NCBI RefSeq assembly: GCF_014647475.1
Contig: NZ_BMPG01000004.1
Coordinates: forward strand, 173,092 to 237,091
DNA: 64,000 bases
Origin: Halocalculus aciditolerans
GTDB lineage: Archaea > Halobacteriota > Halobacteria > Halobacteriales > Halobacteriaceae
Direction of reading: 5' to 3'
In this document: positions 25,261 to 33,870 of the stretch, piece after piece
Numbering within the stretch: the stretch's first letter is position 1
How the letters are laid out: every line of letters begins with the position of its first letter
Made by a program: the position numbers and the translations under genes
The notes under the pieces: model-generated
What the model was told of the DNA's origin: nothing
What the model saw: the letters and a program-made list of their open reading frames with translations, nothing else
Database searches by the model: none

Positions 25261-26688
25261 TCACGTCGGCGTGCCCTGCCGGACGTCGTCGAGGTCGCTC
25301 GCCCGCGGCGCGTAGACGATGGTCGTCGTCGTTCCCGAGGTCTGGAGGAAGTACGCGCCGCGGAAGCCGCCGTCGGCAATCCGGTAGCGGGTGTTCGCGT
25401 CGTTCACGGTCTCGCCGCCCCAGTAGGCGAGGACGTTCCGGTAGCCGGACGCGAACGTCTGTGCGTCCCCGGGCGACTCCCACGTGACCCGCCAGACGTA
25501 CGCCGTCTCGTCCGCCGCGTTCTGGTAGACGTAGAGCTTATCGCCCGTCCACCCGTCGGCGTAGCGGTTCGTGTAGTTGAACGGGTCGTCGCTCTGGACG
25601 TCGCCGTTCGGCTTGTAGTTGAGGAACGTCCGCGGTTTCACGACGCCGCCCTCCTTGGAGTCGTCGTAGGAGGGGTAGGCGACCATCGCGGTGATGCCGG
25701 CGACGCCGACTTCACCGTAGGGCGCGCGGCCGGGGACGGTGACGCGGTCCCACTCGCCGTCGCTCGTGTCCGCGAGCGAGACGTTCGTGTGACCGGCCTC
25801 GGGGTAGGTCTCGGGAAGCGCGACTTCCTTCGCGGTGTCCGGCGGGTCGCTGTAGGCGTCGTTCACGGCGTCCCAGCCGCCGGCGTCCTTGAGCGCGCCG
25901 ACGAAGCCGGGGCCGTCGGAGTACGGGAAGTACTTCACGATGTAGACGCCGAGGTTCAGACTGCTCCCGCCGCTCCCGCTACTGCTCCCGCTCTTCGGTT
26001 CGGGCTTCACGCACTGCCACGCTTCGCCGCAGTACTCCTCGTAGCGGTTCTCGACGTAGCGCGCGTCGCCCTCGATGAGGCCGCTGTGAGCGTTCGAGGC
26101 GTCGCGGGTCGGGCTGGCGTACCCCATCTCGAAGTTCCGGAACTGGAGGGCGTGGTCGAGTTCGTGCGCGAGCGTGAGTTCGTCGATGACGGCGTTCTCG
26201 CCGTTCGTGACGATGACGATTTCGTCCTTCGACGGCGAGTAGAACCCGAGGACGCTGGAGCCCTGGTTGGACTGCTGGACGCTGAGGGAGTTCTCGTCCT
26301 GGCCGACGAGGAAGAGCGACTGGAACTTCGCGTTGTCGAACGCGAGGCGCGCCTCGGAGGGGCTGCCGCCGCCGTTCGACTGCTGGCGGTACTCCTCGCG
26401 CGTCATCACCTCGACGGGCACCTGCTTCTCGAACTCGATGTTGCGGATGTGTTCGTCGCGCGCCATCGCGCGGTTCACGACCGCCTGGAACTCGGACTCG
26501 TTCAGGCCGTCGTCGGTCGTGATGGCGAGCGATTCGTTGTACCAGTAGCCGGCCTCCCAGCCGAGCTGGTCGGTCGCGGGGTCGGGCGGGGCGTCCGCCG
26601 ACCCGGCGAGCGGCTGCGTGACCGGCGTCCCCACGCAGCCCGCGAAGACGAGGAGGGCGGCCACGGCGAGGACGGAGCGTGTTCGCAT
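25261..26688 (-). CDS. Hvo_1808-type secreted lipoprotein with HExxH metalloprotease motif
   Basis: A 475-residue protein from ATG 26688 (MRTRSVLAVAALLVFAGCVG), which gives a signal peptide with lipobox FAGC; a start 6 bp earlier is possible. The mature part has IDELTLAHELDHALQFRNFEM, an HELDH zinc motif, followed by GLIEGDARYVENRYEEYC, where a downstream Glu could be the third ligand. A Ser/Gly-rich linker (SGSSSGSGGSS) precedes a C-terminal half with aromatic-rich beta strands. It is therefore a cell-surface protein with a putative metalloprotease core; the substrate is unknown. It is divergent from the nicotinamidase-like gene. Confidence 0.85.
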   Translation of the reverse strand: MRTRSVLAVAALLVFAGCVGTPVTQPLAGSADAPPDPATDQLGWEAGYWYNESLAITTDDGLNESEFQAVVNRAMARDEHIRNIEFEKQVPVEVMTREEYRQQSNGGGSPSEARLAFDNAKFQSLFLVGQDENSLSVQQSNQGSSVLGFYSPSKDEIVIVTNGENAVIDELTLAHELDHALQFRNFEMGYASPTRDASNAHSGLIEGDARYVENRYEEYCGEAWQCVKPEPKSGSSSGSGGSSLNLGVYIVKYFPYSDGPGFVGALKDAGGWDAVNDAYSDPPDTAKEVALPETYPEAGHTNVSLADTSDGEWDRVTVPGRAPYGEVGVAGITAMVAYPSYDDSKEGGVVKPRTFLNYKPNGDVQSDDPFNYTNRYADGWTGDKLYVYQNAADETAYVWRVTWESPGDAQTFASGYRNVLAYWGGETVNDANTRYRIADGGFRGAYFLQTSGTTTTIVYAPRASDLDDVRQGTPT

Positions 26689-26756
26689 AACCATCACTCC
26701 GGGCGCGTCCTTCAAAAAACCGTAACGTTCTGTGGCTGGCAGTCCAAGCCTCCGGT

Positions 26757-27335
26757 ATGGAGACGGAGTTCGACCCGGCGGAGACGGCAGTTATCGTCGT
26801 GGACATGCAGAACGGCTTCTGTCACCCCGAAGGGAGCCTGTACGCGCCGCCGAGCGAGGACGCGCTCGACCCCGTGACGGGGCTCGTGGAGCGGGCGCGC
26901 GACGCCGGCGCGCGAATCGTCTACACGCGCGACGTCCACCCGGCGGGCCAGTTCGACGAGAACCACTACTACGACGAGTTCGACCGCTGGGGCGAGCACG
27001 TCGTCGAGGGGACGTGGGACGCCGAACTCCACGACGCCCTCGACGTCCGCGACGCCGACCACGTCGTCGAGAAGCACACCTACGACGCCTTCTACCAGAC
27101 GGACCTCGAGGGGTATCTCGACAGCCACGGCGTGAACGACCTCCTCCTCTGCGGGACGCTCGCGAACGTCTGCGTCCTCCACACGGCGTCGTCGGCCGGC
27201 CTCCGAGATTACCGGCCGGTCCTCGTCGAGGACGCCGTCGGCTACATCGAGCGCGACCACAAGGAGTACGCGCTCGACCACGCCGACTGGCTGTTCGGCG
27301 ACGTCACCGAGCGCGCGGGCGTCGCGTTCGCCTGA
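26757..27335 (+). CDS. Isochorismatase-fold cysteine hydrolase, probable nicotinamidase
   Basis: A 192-residue protein. The catalytic triad is Asp16 (AVIVVDMQNGF), Lys106 (VVEKHTYDAF) and Cys139 (LCGTLANVCVLHTASSA), with the cis-peptide-type segment before the cysteine. The VHPAGQFDENHYYDEFDRWG region could supply metal ligands, as in nicotinamidases. It likely hydrolyses nicotinamide to nicotinate, feeding the phosphoribosyltransferase encoded nearby; a different amide substrate remains possible. Divergent from the lipoprotein gene across a 68-bp AT-richer spacer (TTCAAAAAACCG). Confidence 0.85.
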   Translation: METEFDPAETAVIVVDMQNGFCHPEGSLYAPPSEDALDPVTGLVERARDAGARIVYTRDVHPAGQFDENHYYDEFDRWGEHVVEGTWDAELHDALDVRDADHVVEKHTYDAFYQTDLEGYLDSHGVNDLLLCGTLANVCVLHTASSAGLRDYRPVLVEDAVGYIERDHKEYALDHADWLFGDVTERAGVAFA

Positions 27336-27362
27336 CCGAGCGAGTGGAGAGGAAGAGAAGGG

Positions 27363-28202
27363 TCAGTCGAGCGTCAGTCGGACGTCGTCCCCGGGGGCGA
27401 GAGAGTGGTCGGGGCAGACGATTTTCGCGCCGAGCGCGTCGCGGGCGGCGAAGAGGGAGAGGCCGAGGACGTCGCGGCCGTTCGCGCGGACGTCGACGTC
27501 GCGCCAGTCGACCGTCCGCCGGTCGGCGTCGACAGTGCCGACAGTCGCGCCGAGGAGTGAGAGCGTCTCAGCGTCGCAGTCGTCGGTGAAGACGCCGCCG
27601 GGGTCGTAGTGGGGGAGGCCGCCGTCGAGCGGGACGCCCTCGTCGGTGGCGAGCGCGGCGAACGACCCGGGGTTCGGATGGCTCGGGGCGTCGAGGACGA
27701 CGTACGTCTCGCCAGATTCGACGACGGTGCCGCGCCCGTCCCACGGGACGGGCGTGACGTCCACGGGGAGCGCGAACGGGAGCGAGCCGCTTGCGCGCGT
27801 CGGGTTCGCGTCGCGCGGCCGGAAGCCGACGTGGAGGTGGTCGGCGACCCACGGGCCGAAGAAGCCCGAGCGGACTGTGCGGCCGAGAGCGTCGCCGACG
27901 CGCACGCGGTCGCCGGCGGCGACGTCCGGATCGACGTGGAGGATGCGCGCGAGCCACTCGCCCGTGTCGACGACGACGAGGTGGTCGTGGTCGACGGCGT
28001 AGGGCTTCGGCGGGCATTTCACGCGGCGGGTCTCGACGACGTCGCCCGCGACCGGCGACGGCGCGGCCGACCCGGGGTCGTCGGGGTAGAGGTCGAGCGC
28101 GCAGCCCGCGTCGTGCGCGGGATACGGCGAGTTATACCGCGAGAACCGCGGGTACGACCGGAGCACGTCTGGGGAGAGGAACGGGCGAGCCGGCTCGCTC
28201 AT
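27363..28202 (-). CDS. Conserved haloarchaeal protein with M23-like/hybrid beta-barrel segment
   Basis: A 279-residue acidic protein from ATG 28202 (MSEPARPFLSPDVLRSYPRF). A central part (GCALDLYPDD, SPVAGDVVETRRV, ILHVDPDVAAGDRVRVGDALG, WVADHLHVGFRP) resembles the beta-barrel of M23 LytM-type peptidases or biotinyl-like domains, including the closing HLHVGF. A second HxxxD site is only partly recognisable, so peptidase activity is uncertain. No signal peptide is visible. The C-terminal 80 residues are a second beta-rich region (VRANGRDVLGLSLFAARDAL). It converges on the nicotinamidase gene and is divergent from the lipoate-ligase-like gene. Confidence 0.65.
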   Translation of the reverse strand: MSEPARPFLSPDVLRSYPRFSRYNSPYPAHDAGCALDLYPDDPGSAAPSPVAGDVVETRRVKCPPKPYAVDHDHLVVVDTGEWLARILHVDPDVAAGDRVRVGDALGRTVRSGFFGPWVADHLHVGFRPRDANPTRASGSLPFALPVDVTPVPWDGRGTVVESGETYVVLDAPSHPNPGSFAALATDEGVPLDGGLPHYDPGGVFTDDCDAETLSLLGATVGTVDADRRTVDWRDVDVRANGRDVLGLSLFAARDALGAKIVCPDHSLAPGDDVRLTLD

Positions 28203-28292
28203 ACCTCGCGTTCCGTCCGCATCGACAAAGCCGAATCGGACGGAGTCGCTCGCACCGCTAGCGTTTACCTGCGCGGGGGAGAAGACGGTGGT

Positions 28293-28958
28293 ATGTACGT
28301 GGTTCGGGGCGAGCGCGAGGGGGAGGGCGCGGACGAGGCGGGCCGGGCGGGCGTCGCGGAGCTGTTGGCGTTGGCGTCGTCGGGAGAGCCGGCGATTCGG
28401 GTGTGGCGGCCGGGGCGGTGCGTGGCGTTCGGGCGGCGGGACACGCGCGCGGCGGGGTACGAGGAGGCGAGGGCGCACGCGCGCGTCGAGGGGTTCGAGC
28501 CGGTGGAGCGGAGCGTCGGCGGGCGCGCGGTCGCCTACACGGCGTCGACGGTGGCGTTCGCGCGCGCCGACCCCGTCGAGGAGCTGCGGGCGGGGATGAA
28601 CGAGCGGTACGCGCGGGCCACGTCGGCGGTGCAGCGCGCTCTCTGGCACCTCGGCGTCCCCGCCGAGCACGGCGAGCCGCCGGAGTCGTTCTGTCCGGGC
28701 GACCACAGCCTCCAGTACGAGGGAAAGCTCGTGGGGGTCGCACAGCGCGTGACGTCGGAGGCGGCGCTGGCGTCCGGCGTCCTCCTCGTCGACGACCGCG
28801 AGGAGATCTCGCACGTCCTCGACGGCGTGTATCGGGCGCTCGACGCGCCGTTCGACCCGGAAAGCGTCGGGACGGTGGCGGACGCGGGCGGGGAGACGGC
28901 GTGGGAGCGCGTGCGCGAGGAGTTGGAGTACTGCCTCGCGACGGCCGGCGCGGAGTAG
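28293..28958 (+). CDS. Lipoate-protein ligase family protein
   Basis: A 221-residue protein from ATG 28293 (MYVVRGEREG). The LplA/BirA-like fold is shown by AIRVWRPGRCVAFGRRDT (substrate loop), VERSVGGRAVAYTASTVAFA (the RRxxGGG-type catalytic region in variant form) and FCPGDHSLQYEGKLVGVAQRV, including the conserved KLVG lysine. Family members attach lipoate or octanoate to E2/GcvH lysines. The variant RSVGGRAV in place of RRxSGGG suggests a divergent substrate. Dihydroorotase starts 35 bp downstream. Confidence 0.85.
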   Translation: MYVVRGEREGEGADEAGRAGVAELLALASSGEPAIRVWRPGRCVAFGRRDTRAAGYEEARAHARVEGFEPVERSVGGRAVAYTASTVAFARADPVEELRAGMNERYARATSAVQRALWHLGVPAEHGEPPESFCPGDHSLQYEGKLVGVAQRVTSEAALASGVLLVDDREEISHVLDGVYRALDAPFDPESVGTVADAGGETAWERVREELEYCLATAGAE

Positions 28959-28993
28959 AAGGTTCTTAGGCGCTCCCGCCCGGGCGTCCGGGT

Positions 28994-30271
28994 ATGCGAG
29001 TTATTCGGAACGCGACGCTGGTGGACGGTCGCGTTCGCGACGTGCGGCTGAACGACGGCGGGCGCATCGACGCGGTCGCCCCCGAGTTAGATGGCGAGGA
29101 CTGGCTGGACGCGGACGGCTACCGCCTCCTCCCGGGCGCGGTCGACGCGCACGTGCACTTTCGCGAGCCCGGGTTCTCCCACAAGGAGACGTGGGCGACG
29201 GGGAGTCGGTCGGCGGCCGCGGGCGGCGTGACGACCGTCGTCGACCAGCCGAACACGAGTCCGGCGACGACGGACGCGGCGTCCTTCGACGAGAAGGAGC
29301 GGTACGCCTCGGAGAGCCTCGTGGACTACGGCATCAACGGCGGCGTCACGGAGGCGTGGGACCCGGATTCGCTCTTCGAGCGGCCGCTGTTCGCGCTCGG
29401 CGAGGTCTTCCTCGCGGACTCCACTGGCGAGATGGGTATCGACGCCGAGCTGTTCGCGGAAGCGCTCGCTCGCGCGGCCGACGAGGACGTGCCCGTGACC
29501 GTGCACGCGGAGGACGCGGCGCTCTTCGAGGACGACGCGAAGGAGCGCGACGACGCGGACGCGTGGAGCGCCTATCGGACGGCGGAAGCCGAGGCAGTCG
29601 CGGTAGAGCGCGCCGTCGAAGTGGGCGAGGAGTCGGACGCGCAGGTCCACATCGCGCACACGAGCACGCCGGAGGGCGTCGACGCCGCGAGCGCGGGCGG
29701 CGCGACCTGCGAGGTGACGCCCCACCACCTCTTCCTCTCCCGCGACGACCTCAGCGAGCTGGGAACGTTCGGGCGGATGAACCCGCCCCTGAGAAGCGAG
29801 GAGCGACGGGAAGCCCTCTTCGAGCGCCTCGTCGACGGCACGGTGGACATCGTCGCGACCGACCACGCGCCGCACACGCGCGAGGAGAAGGACGCGGGCA
29901 TCTGGGACGCTCCCAGTGGTGTGCCGGGCGTCGAGACGAGCCTCCCGCTCCTCCTCGCCGCCGTCGACGACGGACGGCTGACGTGGAGTCGCGTTCGCGA
30001 CCTCACCGCCGCGAACCCCGCGCGCATCTTCGACCTCCCCGCGAAAGGCAAGGTCGAAGCCGGCCGCGACGCCGACCTCGTCCTCGTCGACCCCGAGGAC
30101 CGAAGGGAGATTCGCGGCGACGACCTCCACTCGAAGTGCGAGTGGACGCCCTTCGAGGGGTTCGAAGGCGTCTTCCCGACGCTCACGCTCGTCCGCGGCG
30201 AAATCGCCTACGACGCTCGCGGCGACGACGAGACCTTCGGGAGTGGGGTCGGCCGGAACGTCGGGAGGTAA
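28994..30271 (+). CDS. pyrC: Dihydroorotase
   Basis: A 425-residue amidohydrolase. Metal and substrate motifs are PGAVDAHVHFREPGF (HxH), EMGIDAELF and VHAEDAALF, QVHIAHTSTPEG, CEVTPHHLFLS, MNPPLRSEERREAL, and the catalytic IVATDHAPHTREEK. It closes carbamoyl-aspartate to dihydroorotate in pyrimidine synthesis. The enzyme belongs to the long, class-I-like type. Translation ends one base before a large GAGCGAGC-core palindrome. Confidence 0.95.
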   Translation: MRVIRNATLVDGRVRDVRLNDGGRIDAVAPELDGEDWLDADGYRLLPGAVDAHVHFREPGFSHKETWATGSRSAAAGGVTTVVDQPNTSPATTDAASFDEKERYASESLVDYGINGGVTEAWDPDSLFERPLFALGEVFLADSTGEMGIDAELFAEALARAADEDVPVTVHAEDAALFEDDAKERDDADAWSAYRTAEAEAVAVERAVEVGEESDAQVHIAHTSTPEGVDAASAGGATCEVTPHHLFLSRDDLSELGTFGRMNPPLRSEERREALFERLVDGTVDIVATDHAPHTREEKDAGIWDAPSGVPGVETSLPLLLAAVDDGRLTWSRVRDLTAANPARIFDLPAKGKVEAGRDADLVLVDPEDRREIRGDDLHSKCEWTPFEGFEGVFPTLTLVRGEIAYDARGDDETFGSGVGRNVGR

Positions 30272-30313
30272 CGCGGTTCGGAGCGAGCGCCAACGGCGCG
30301 AGCGAGAACCGCG
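30272..30313. repeat. GAGCGAGC-core palindrome adjacent to the pyrC stop codon
   Basis: Arms CGCGGTTC (30272-30279) and GAACCGCG (30306-30313) flank GGAGCGAGCGCC-AAC-GGCGCGAGCGA. The element begins at the base after the TAA stop. Confidence 0.7.
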
Positions 30314-30723
30314 AGACGGCGCGCGGGAGCGACCGAGAGGGAGCGACACGCGCGCCGCGCGACGTGCGGTGCGTGATTCGGAGCGAGCGCCAACGGCGCG
30401 AGCGAGCACGGTCGGAACGAGTTCCTCCCTGCTCGCACTCGCTGGCTCGCGGCGGTTCGAGACGGCGGAGCCGTCTTGTCATCACGAAAGACGCGATGCG
30501 TCTTTCGAACGACTCCGCCGCTCACGGCTCACTGCGCTCGCCGTTCGTGCGTTCGGCGAACCTTCGGTCCGCCTGCCACTCGCCCGTTTCGTCGCGCTCC
30601 GCGCGACGTGCCGCTCGCGCGAGAACCGCGAGACGGCGCGCGGGAGCGACCGAGAGGGAGCGACACGCGCGCCGCGCGACGTGCGGTACGTGATTCGGAG
30701 CGAGCGCCAACGGCGCGAGCGAG
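30302..30723. repeat. 105-bp near-perfect direct repeat with hairpin array between
   Basis: 30302-30406 recurs at 30619-30723 with a single difference (GTGCGGTGCG versus GTGCGGTACG). Between the copies lie hairpins with tiny loops: GACGGC/GCCGTC near 30460 and CGAAAGACGC-GAT-GCGTCTTTCG near 30490. The second copy ends in a complete CGTGATTC/GAATCACG palindrome (30689-30730); the first copy lost its right arm. Confidence 0.65.
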
Positions 30724-30804
30724 AATCACGAGGAGACGAGTGCGGGGGTGTGGGTGGGCGTGCTAGCCATCGGGGTTTTTCGGCGGGGGATCGTGGTCGG
30801 TGGT
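30724..30804. promoter_or_regulatory. Promoter region of the BrkB gene
   Basis: After the repeat array, GGGGTTTTTCGG (about 30773-30784) is the only T-rich block, 25-30 bp before ATG 30805, where an archaeal TATA-equivalent is expected. Confidence 0.35.
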
Positions 30805-31587
30805 ATGGCTGCTTCGGCGGTAGTGACGGCGCGGGCGGTGTACGATGTGGTGCAGGAGCGTCGGTTGACGCTGGTGGCGGGGGCGATTGCGTATGCGGCG
30901 TTCATGTCGCTCGTGCCGCTGTTGGCGCTGTCGGTGGTGGTGGCAGCGGCGGTGTCGGACGTCTCTGTGTCCGAGCAGGTGTTGCGGGTGCTGGGTGGGT
31001 CGTTGACGCCGAGCGGGGAGGCGGCGGTGGCGCAGGCGCTCGAAGGCGGTGTGGGGCGGGTGACGACGAGCGCGCTGGGCGGGGTGGTGTTGGTGTGGAG
31101 CGCGCTGAAGGTGTTTCGGAGTCTGAACGCGGCGTTCGCGAGTATCTACGGGCGGCAGGACGATACGTTCGTGTCGGCGGCGGTCGACGGGCTGGTGGCG
31201 CTGGGCGTGATGGCGGTCGCGTCGGCGCTGGTGGTGGGCGTGGGGTACGTGCTGGCGGCGGTGGTGGACCGCGTGCTGCTGGACGCGGTCGGGCCACTCC
31301 TCCTCGCCGGCGCGCTCGCGGTGGCGTTCCTCCCGCTCTACGTCTTCCTGCCGGATACGCCGACGACGCCGCGGGAGGGGCTGCCGGGGGCGGTGTTCGC
31401 GGGCGTGGGCTGGGTGGCGCTCGGCGTGCTGTTCAACGTCTACGTGGCGGTGACGGCGGCGACGGCGTCGGGCGTGCTCGGCGGCATCATCCTCCTGTTG
31501 ACGTGGCTGTACGCGGCGGCGGTGATCGTGCTGCTAGGGGCGACGGTGAACGCGGTGCTCGCGGGGCACGTCGACGCCGCGGCCTGA
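30805..31587 (+). CDS. YihY/BrkB-family inner-membrane protein
   Basis: A 260-residue polytopic protein from ATG 30805 (MAASAVVTARAVYDVVQERR). The signature sequences LTLVAGAIAYAAFMSLVPLL, LVWSALKVFRSLNAAFASIYG and LPLYVFLPDTPTTPREGLPG, plus a glycine-rich last helix (ASGVLGGIILLLTWLYAAA), identify the family. About six transmembrane segments are visible. The function is not firmly known; despite the old name it is not RNase BN. The upstream repeat array ends about 80 bp before the start. Confidence 0.9.
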   Translation: MAASAVVTARAVYDVVQERRLTLVAGAIAYAAFMSLVPLLALSVVVAAAVSDVSVSEQVLRVLGGSLTPSGEAAVAQALEGGVGRVTTSALGGVVLVWSALKVFRSLNAAFASIYGRQDDTFVSAAVDGLVALGVMAVASALVVGVGYVLAAVVDRVLLDAVGPLLLAGALAVAFLPLYVFLPDTPTTPREGLPGAVFAGVGWVALGVLFNVYVAVTAATASGVLGGIILLLTWLYAAAVIVLLGATVNAVLAGHVDAAA

Positions 31588-31596
31588 CGGCGATAG

Positions 31597-31602
31597 TTTA
31601 AA
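31597..31602 (+). promoter_or_regulatory. TATA-like promoter of hel308
   Basis: TTTAAA lies 27-32 bp before ATG 31629 in the short gap after the BrkB gene. The spacing fits a leaderless hel308-cgi121 message. Confidence 0.5.
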
Positions 31603-31628
31603 CCGGGGGAGTCGCCTAGCTCGGTGCA

Positions 31629-33866
31629 ATGAGAGTATCGGAGCTGTCGGGGCTCCCTGCGGGCGTGACGGAGCATTTCGCGTCCGAGGGGATCGAGGAG
31701 CTCTACCCGCCGCAGGCGGAGGCCGTGGAGGCCGGCGTGACGGACGGGGAGAGCGTGGTGGCGTCGGTGCCGACGGCGTCAGGGAAGACGTTCATCGCGG
31801 AGCTAGCGATGCTGTCGGCCATCGAGCGCGGCGGGACGGCGCTCTACATCGTGCCGCTGCGGGCGCTCGCCGGGGAGAAGGCCCGGGAGTTCGAGGCGTT
31901 CGAGGAGTTCGGGCTCTCGGTGGGCGTGACGACGGGGAACTACGAGAGCGAGGGCGACTGGCTGGGGAGCCGCGACATCATCGTGGCGACGTCGGAGAAG
32001 GTGGACTCGCTGGTGCGGAACGGCGCGGACTGGGTGGACGACCTCTCCTGTGTCGTCTCCGACGAGGTCCACCTCGTAGACGACCGGCACCGCGGGCCGA
32101 CGCTCGAAGTCACCTTAGCGAAGCTCCGCCAGCGCGTCCCGGACTTGCAGGTCGTCGCGCTCTCCGCGACGGTGGGGAACGCGGACGAGCTCGCCGACTG
32201 GCTGGACGCCGCGCTCGTGGATTCGACGTGGCGGCCCATCGACCTGCGGACGGGCGTCCACTACGGGAGCGCGGCGCACTTCGACGACGGGAGTCAGCGA
32301 GAGCTCCCCGCTGATTCGGCGGGGAGTCAGACCGCGGCAGTGGTAGAGGAGACGCTGGACGAGGACGGGTCGACGCTGGTGTTCGTGAACTCGCGGCGGA
32401 ACGCGGAGGCGGCGGCGCGCCGGCTCTCCGAGAACACGCGCGGCCACCTCACGACGGAGGAGCGGGAGGCGCTCGCCGACGTCGCCGACGAGATTCGGGA
32501 CGTGAGCGATACCGATACCTCGTCCGACCTCGCGGACGCGGTGGAGCGCGGCGCGGCGTTCCACCACGCGGGTCTGGCGCGCGACCACCGGACGCTCGTC
32601 GAGGAGGCGTTCCGCGACCGGCTCGTGAAGGTCGTGGCGGCGACGCCGACGCTCGCCGCCGGCGTGAACACGCCGAGCAGGCGGGTCGTCGTGCGGGACT
32701 GGCGGCGGTACGACGGGACCGCGGGCGGGATGCAGCCGCTCGACGTCCTCGAAGTCCACCAGATGTTCGGGCGGGCGGGCCGCCCCGGCCTTGACCCCTA
32801 CGGCGAAGCCCTCCTGCTCGCGAAGAACCACGACGAGATGGAGGAGCTCTTCGACCGCTACATCTACGCGGAGCCCGAGCCGGTGCGCTCGAAGCTCGCC
32901 GCGGAGCCCGCGCTCCGCACGCACGTGCTCGCCACAATCGCGACCGGGTTCGCGACGACCCGAGAGAGCCTCTTGGAGTTCCTCGACTCGACGCTCTACG
33001 CGTCGCAGACCGACGACTCAGACCGGCTCGCGGAGGTGACGGACGACGTCCTCGACTACCTCGTGGCGAACGACTTCGTGGAGCGCCACGGCGACGCGCT
33101 GTCGGCGACGAGCGCCGGCCACCTCGTCAGCCGGCTCTACATCGACCCGATGAGCGCCGCCGAGATCATCCACGGCCTCGAAGCCGAGGAGGAGCCGACG
33201 GCGCTCGGCCTCTACCACCTCGTCTCCCGCACGCCGGACATGTACGAGCTCTACTTGCGCTCCGGCGACCGGGAGGAATATACAGAGCTCGCGTACGAGC
33301 GCGAGGAGGAGTTCTGCGGGTCGATGCCGTCGGAGTTCGACGACAACGCCTTCGAGGACTGGCTGTCGGCGCTGAAGACGGCGAAGCTCCTCGAAGACTG
33401 GACGGAAGAGCTGGACGAGGACCGGCTCGCGGAGCAGTACGGCGTCGGTCCCGGAGACATCCGGGGGAAGGTGGAGACGGCGGAGTGGCTGCTCGGCGCG
33501 GCGGAGCGGCTCGCGGGCGACCTCGGGCTGGAGAACGCCATCGAGGTACGAAAAGCCCGCCAGCGCGTCGAGTACGGCGTTCGCGAGGAACTCCTTGACC
33601 TCGCGGGCGTGCGGAACGTCGGGCGGAAGCGCGCTCGGCGGCTCTACCGCGCGGGCATCGAGGACCGTACCGACCTCCGCGACGCGGAGAAGTCGACGGT
33701 GCTGGGTGCCGTGCGCGGGCGGCGGAAGACCGCCGAATCCATCCTGGAGAACGTCGGGCATCCGAACCCGTCGATGACCGATGTCGACGCCGACGACGAC
33801 GCGGCGGCGGACACGGAAGCGGACGGGGAGCCGGAGGGACAGGCGACGTTCGGTGATTTCGGGTGA
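31629..33866 (+). CDS. hel308: ATP-dependent DNA helicase Hel308
   Basis: A 745-residue SF2 helicase. The Q-motif region is [13 protein letters not shown]; motif I is PTASGKT (48-54); motif II is the DEVH box (145-148); motif III is ALSATVGN; motif VI is [13 protein letters not shown] winged helix, ratchet domain and C-terminal helix-hairpin-helix ([19 protein letters not shown]) follow. It unwinds forked DNA 3' to 5' at stalled replication forks. The C-terminus ends QATFGDFG, resembling a PCNA-interaction peptide. The KEOPS gene starts 4 bp after the stop, so the two are probably co-transcribed. Confidence 0.96.
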   Translation: MRVSELSGLPAGVTEHFASEGIEELYPPQAEAVEAGVTDGESVVASVPTASGKTFIAELAMLSAIERGGTALYIVPLRALAGEKAREFEAFEEFGLSVGVTTGNYESEGDWLGSRDIIVATSEKVDSLVRNGADWVDDLSCVVSDEVHLVDDRHRGPTLEVTLAKLRQRVPDLQVVALSATVGNADELADWLDAALVDSTWRPIDLRTGVHYGSAAHFDDGSQRELPADSAGSQTAAVVEETLDEDGSTLVFVNSRRNAEAAARRLSENTRGHLTTEEREALADVADEIRDVSDTDTSSDLADAVERGAAFHHAGLARDHRTLVEEAFRDRLVKVVAATPTLAAGVNTPSRRVVVRDWRRYDGTAGGMQPLDVLEVHQMFGRAGRPGLDPYGEALLLAKNHDEMEELFDRYIYAEPEPVRSKLAAEPALRTHVLATIATGFATTRESLLEFLDSTLYASQTDDSDRLAEVTDDVLDYLVANDFVERHGDALSATSAGHLVSRLYIDPMSAAEIIHGLEAEEEPTALGLYHLVSRTPDMYELYLRSGDREEYTELAYEREEEFCGSMPSEFDDNAFEDWLSALKTAKLLEDWTEELDEDRLAEQYGVGPGDIRGKVETAEWLLGAAERLAGDLGLENAIEVRKARQRVEYGVREELLDLAGVRNVGRKRARRLYRAGIEDRTDLRDAEKSTVLGAVRGRRKTAESILENVGHPNPSMTDVDADDDAAADTEADGEPEGQATFGDFG

Positions 33867-33870
33867 GCCG

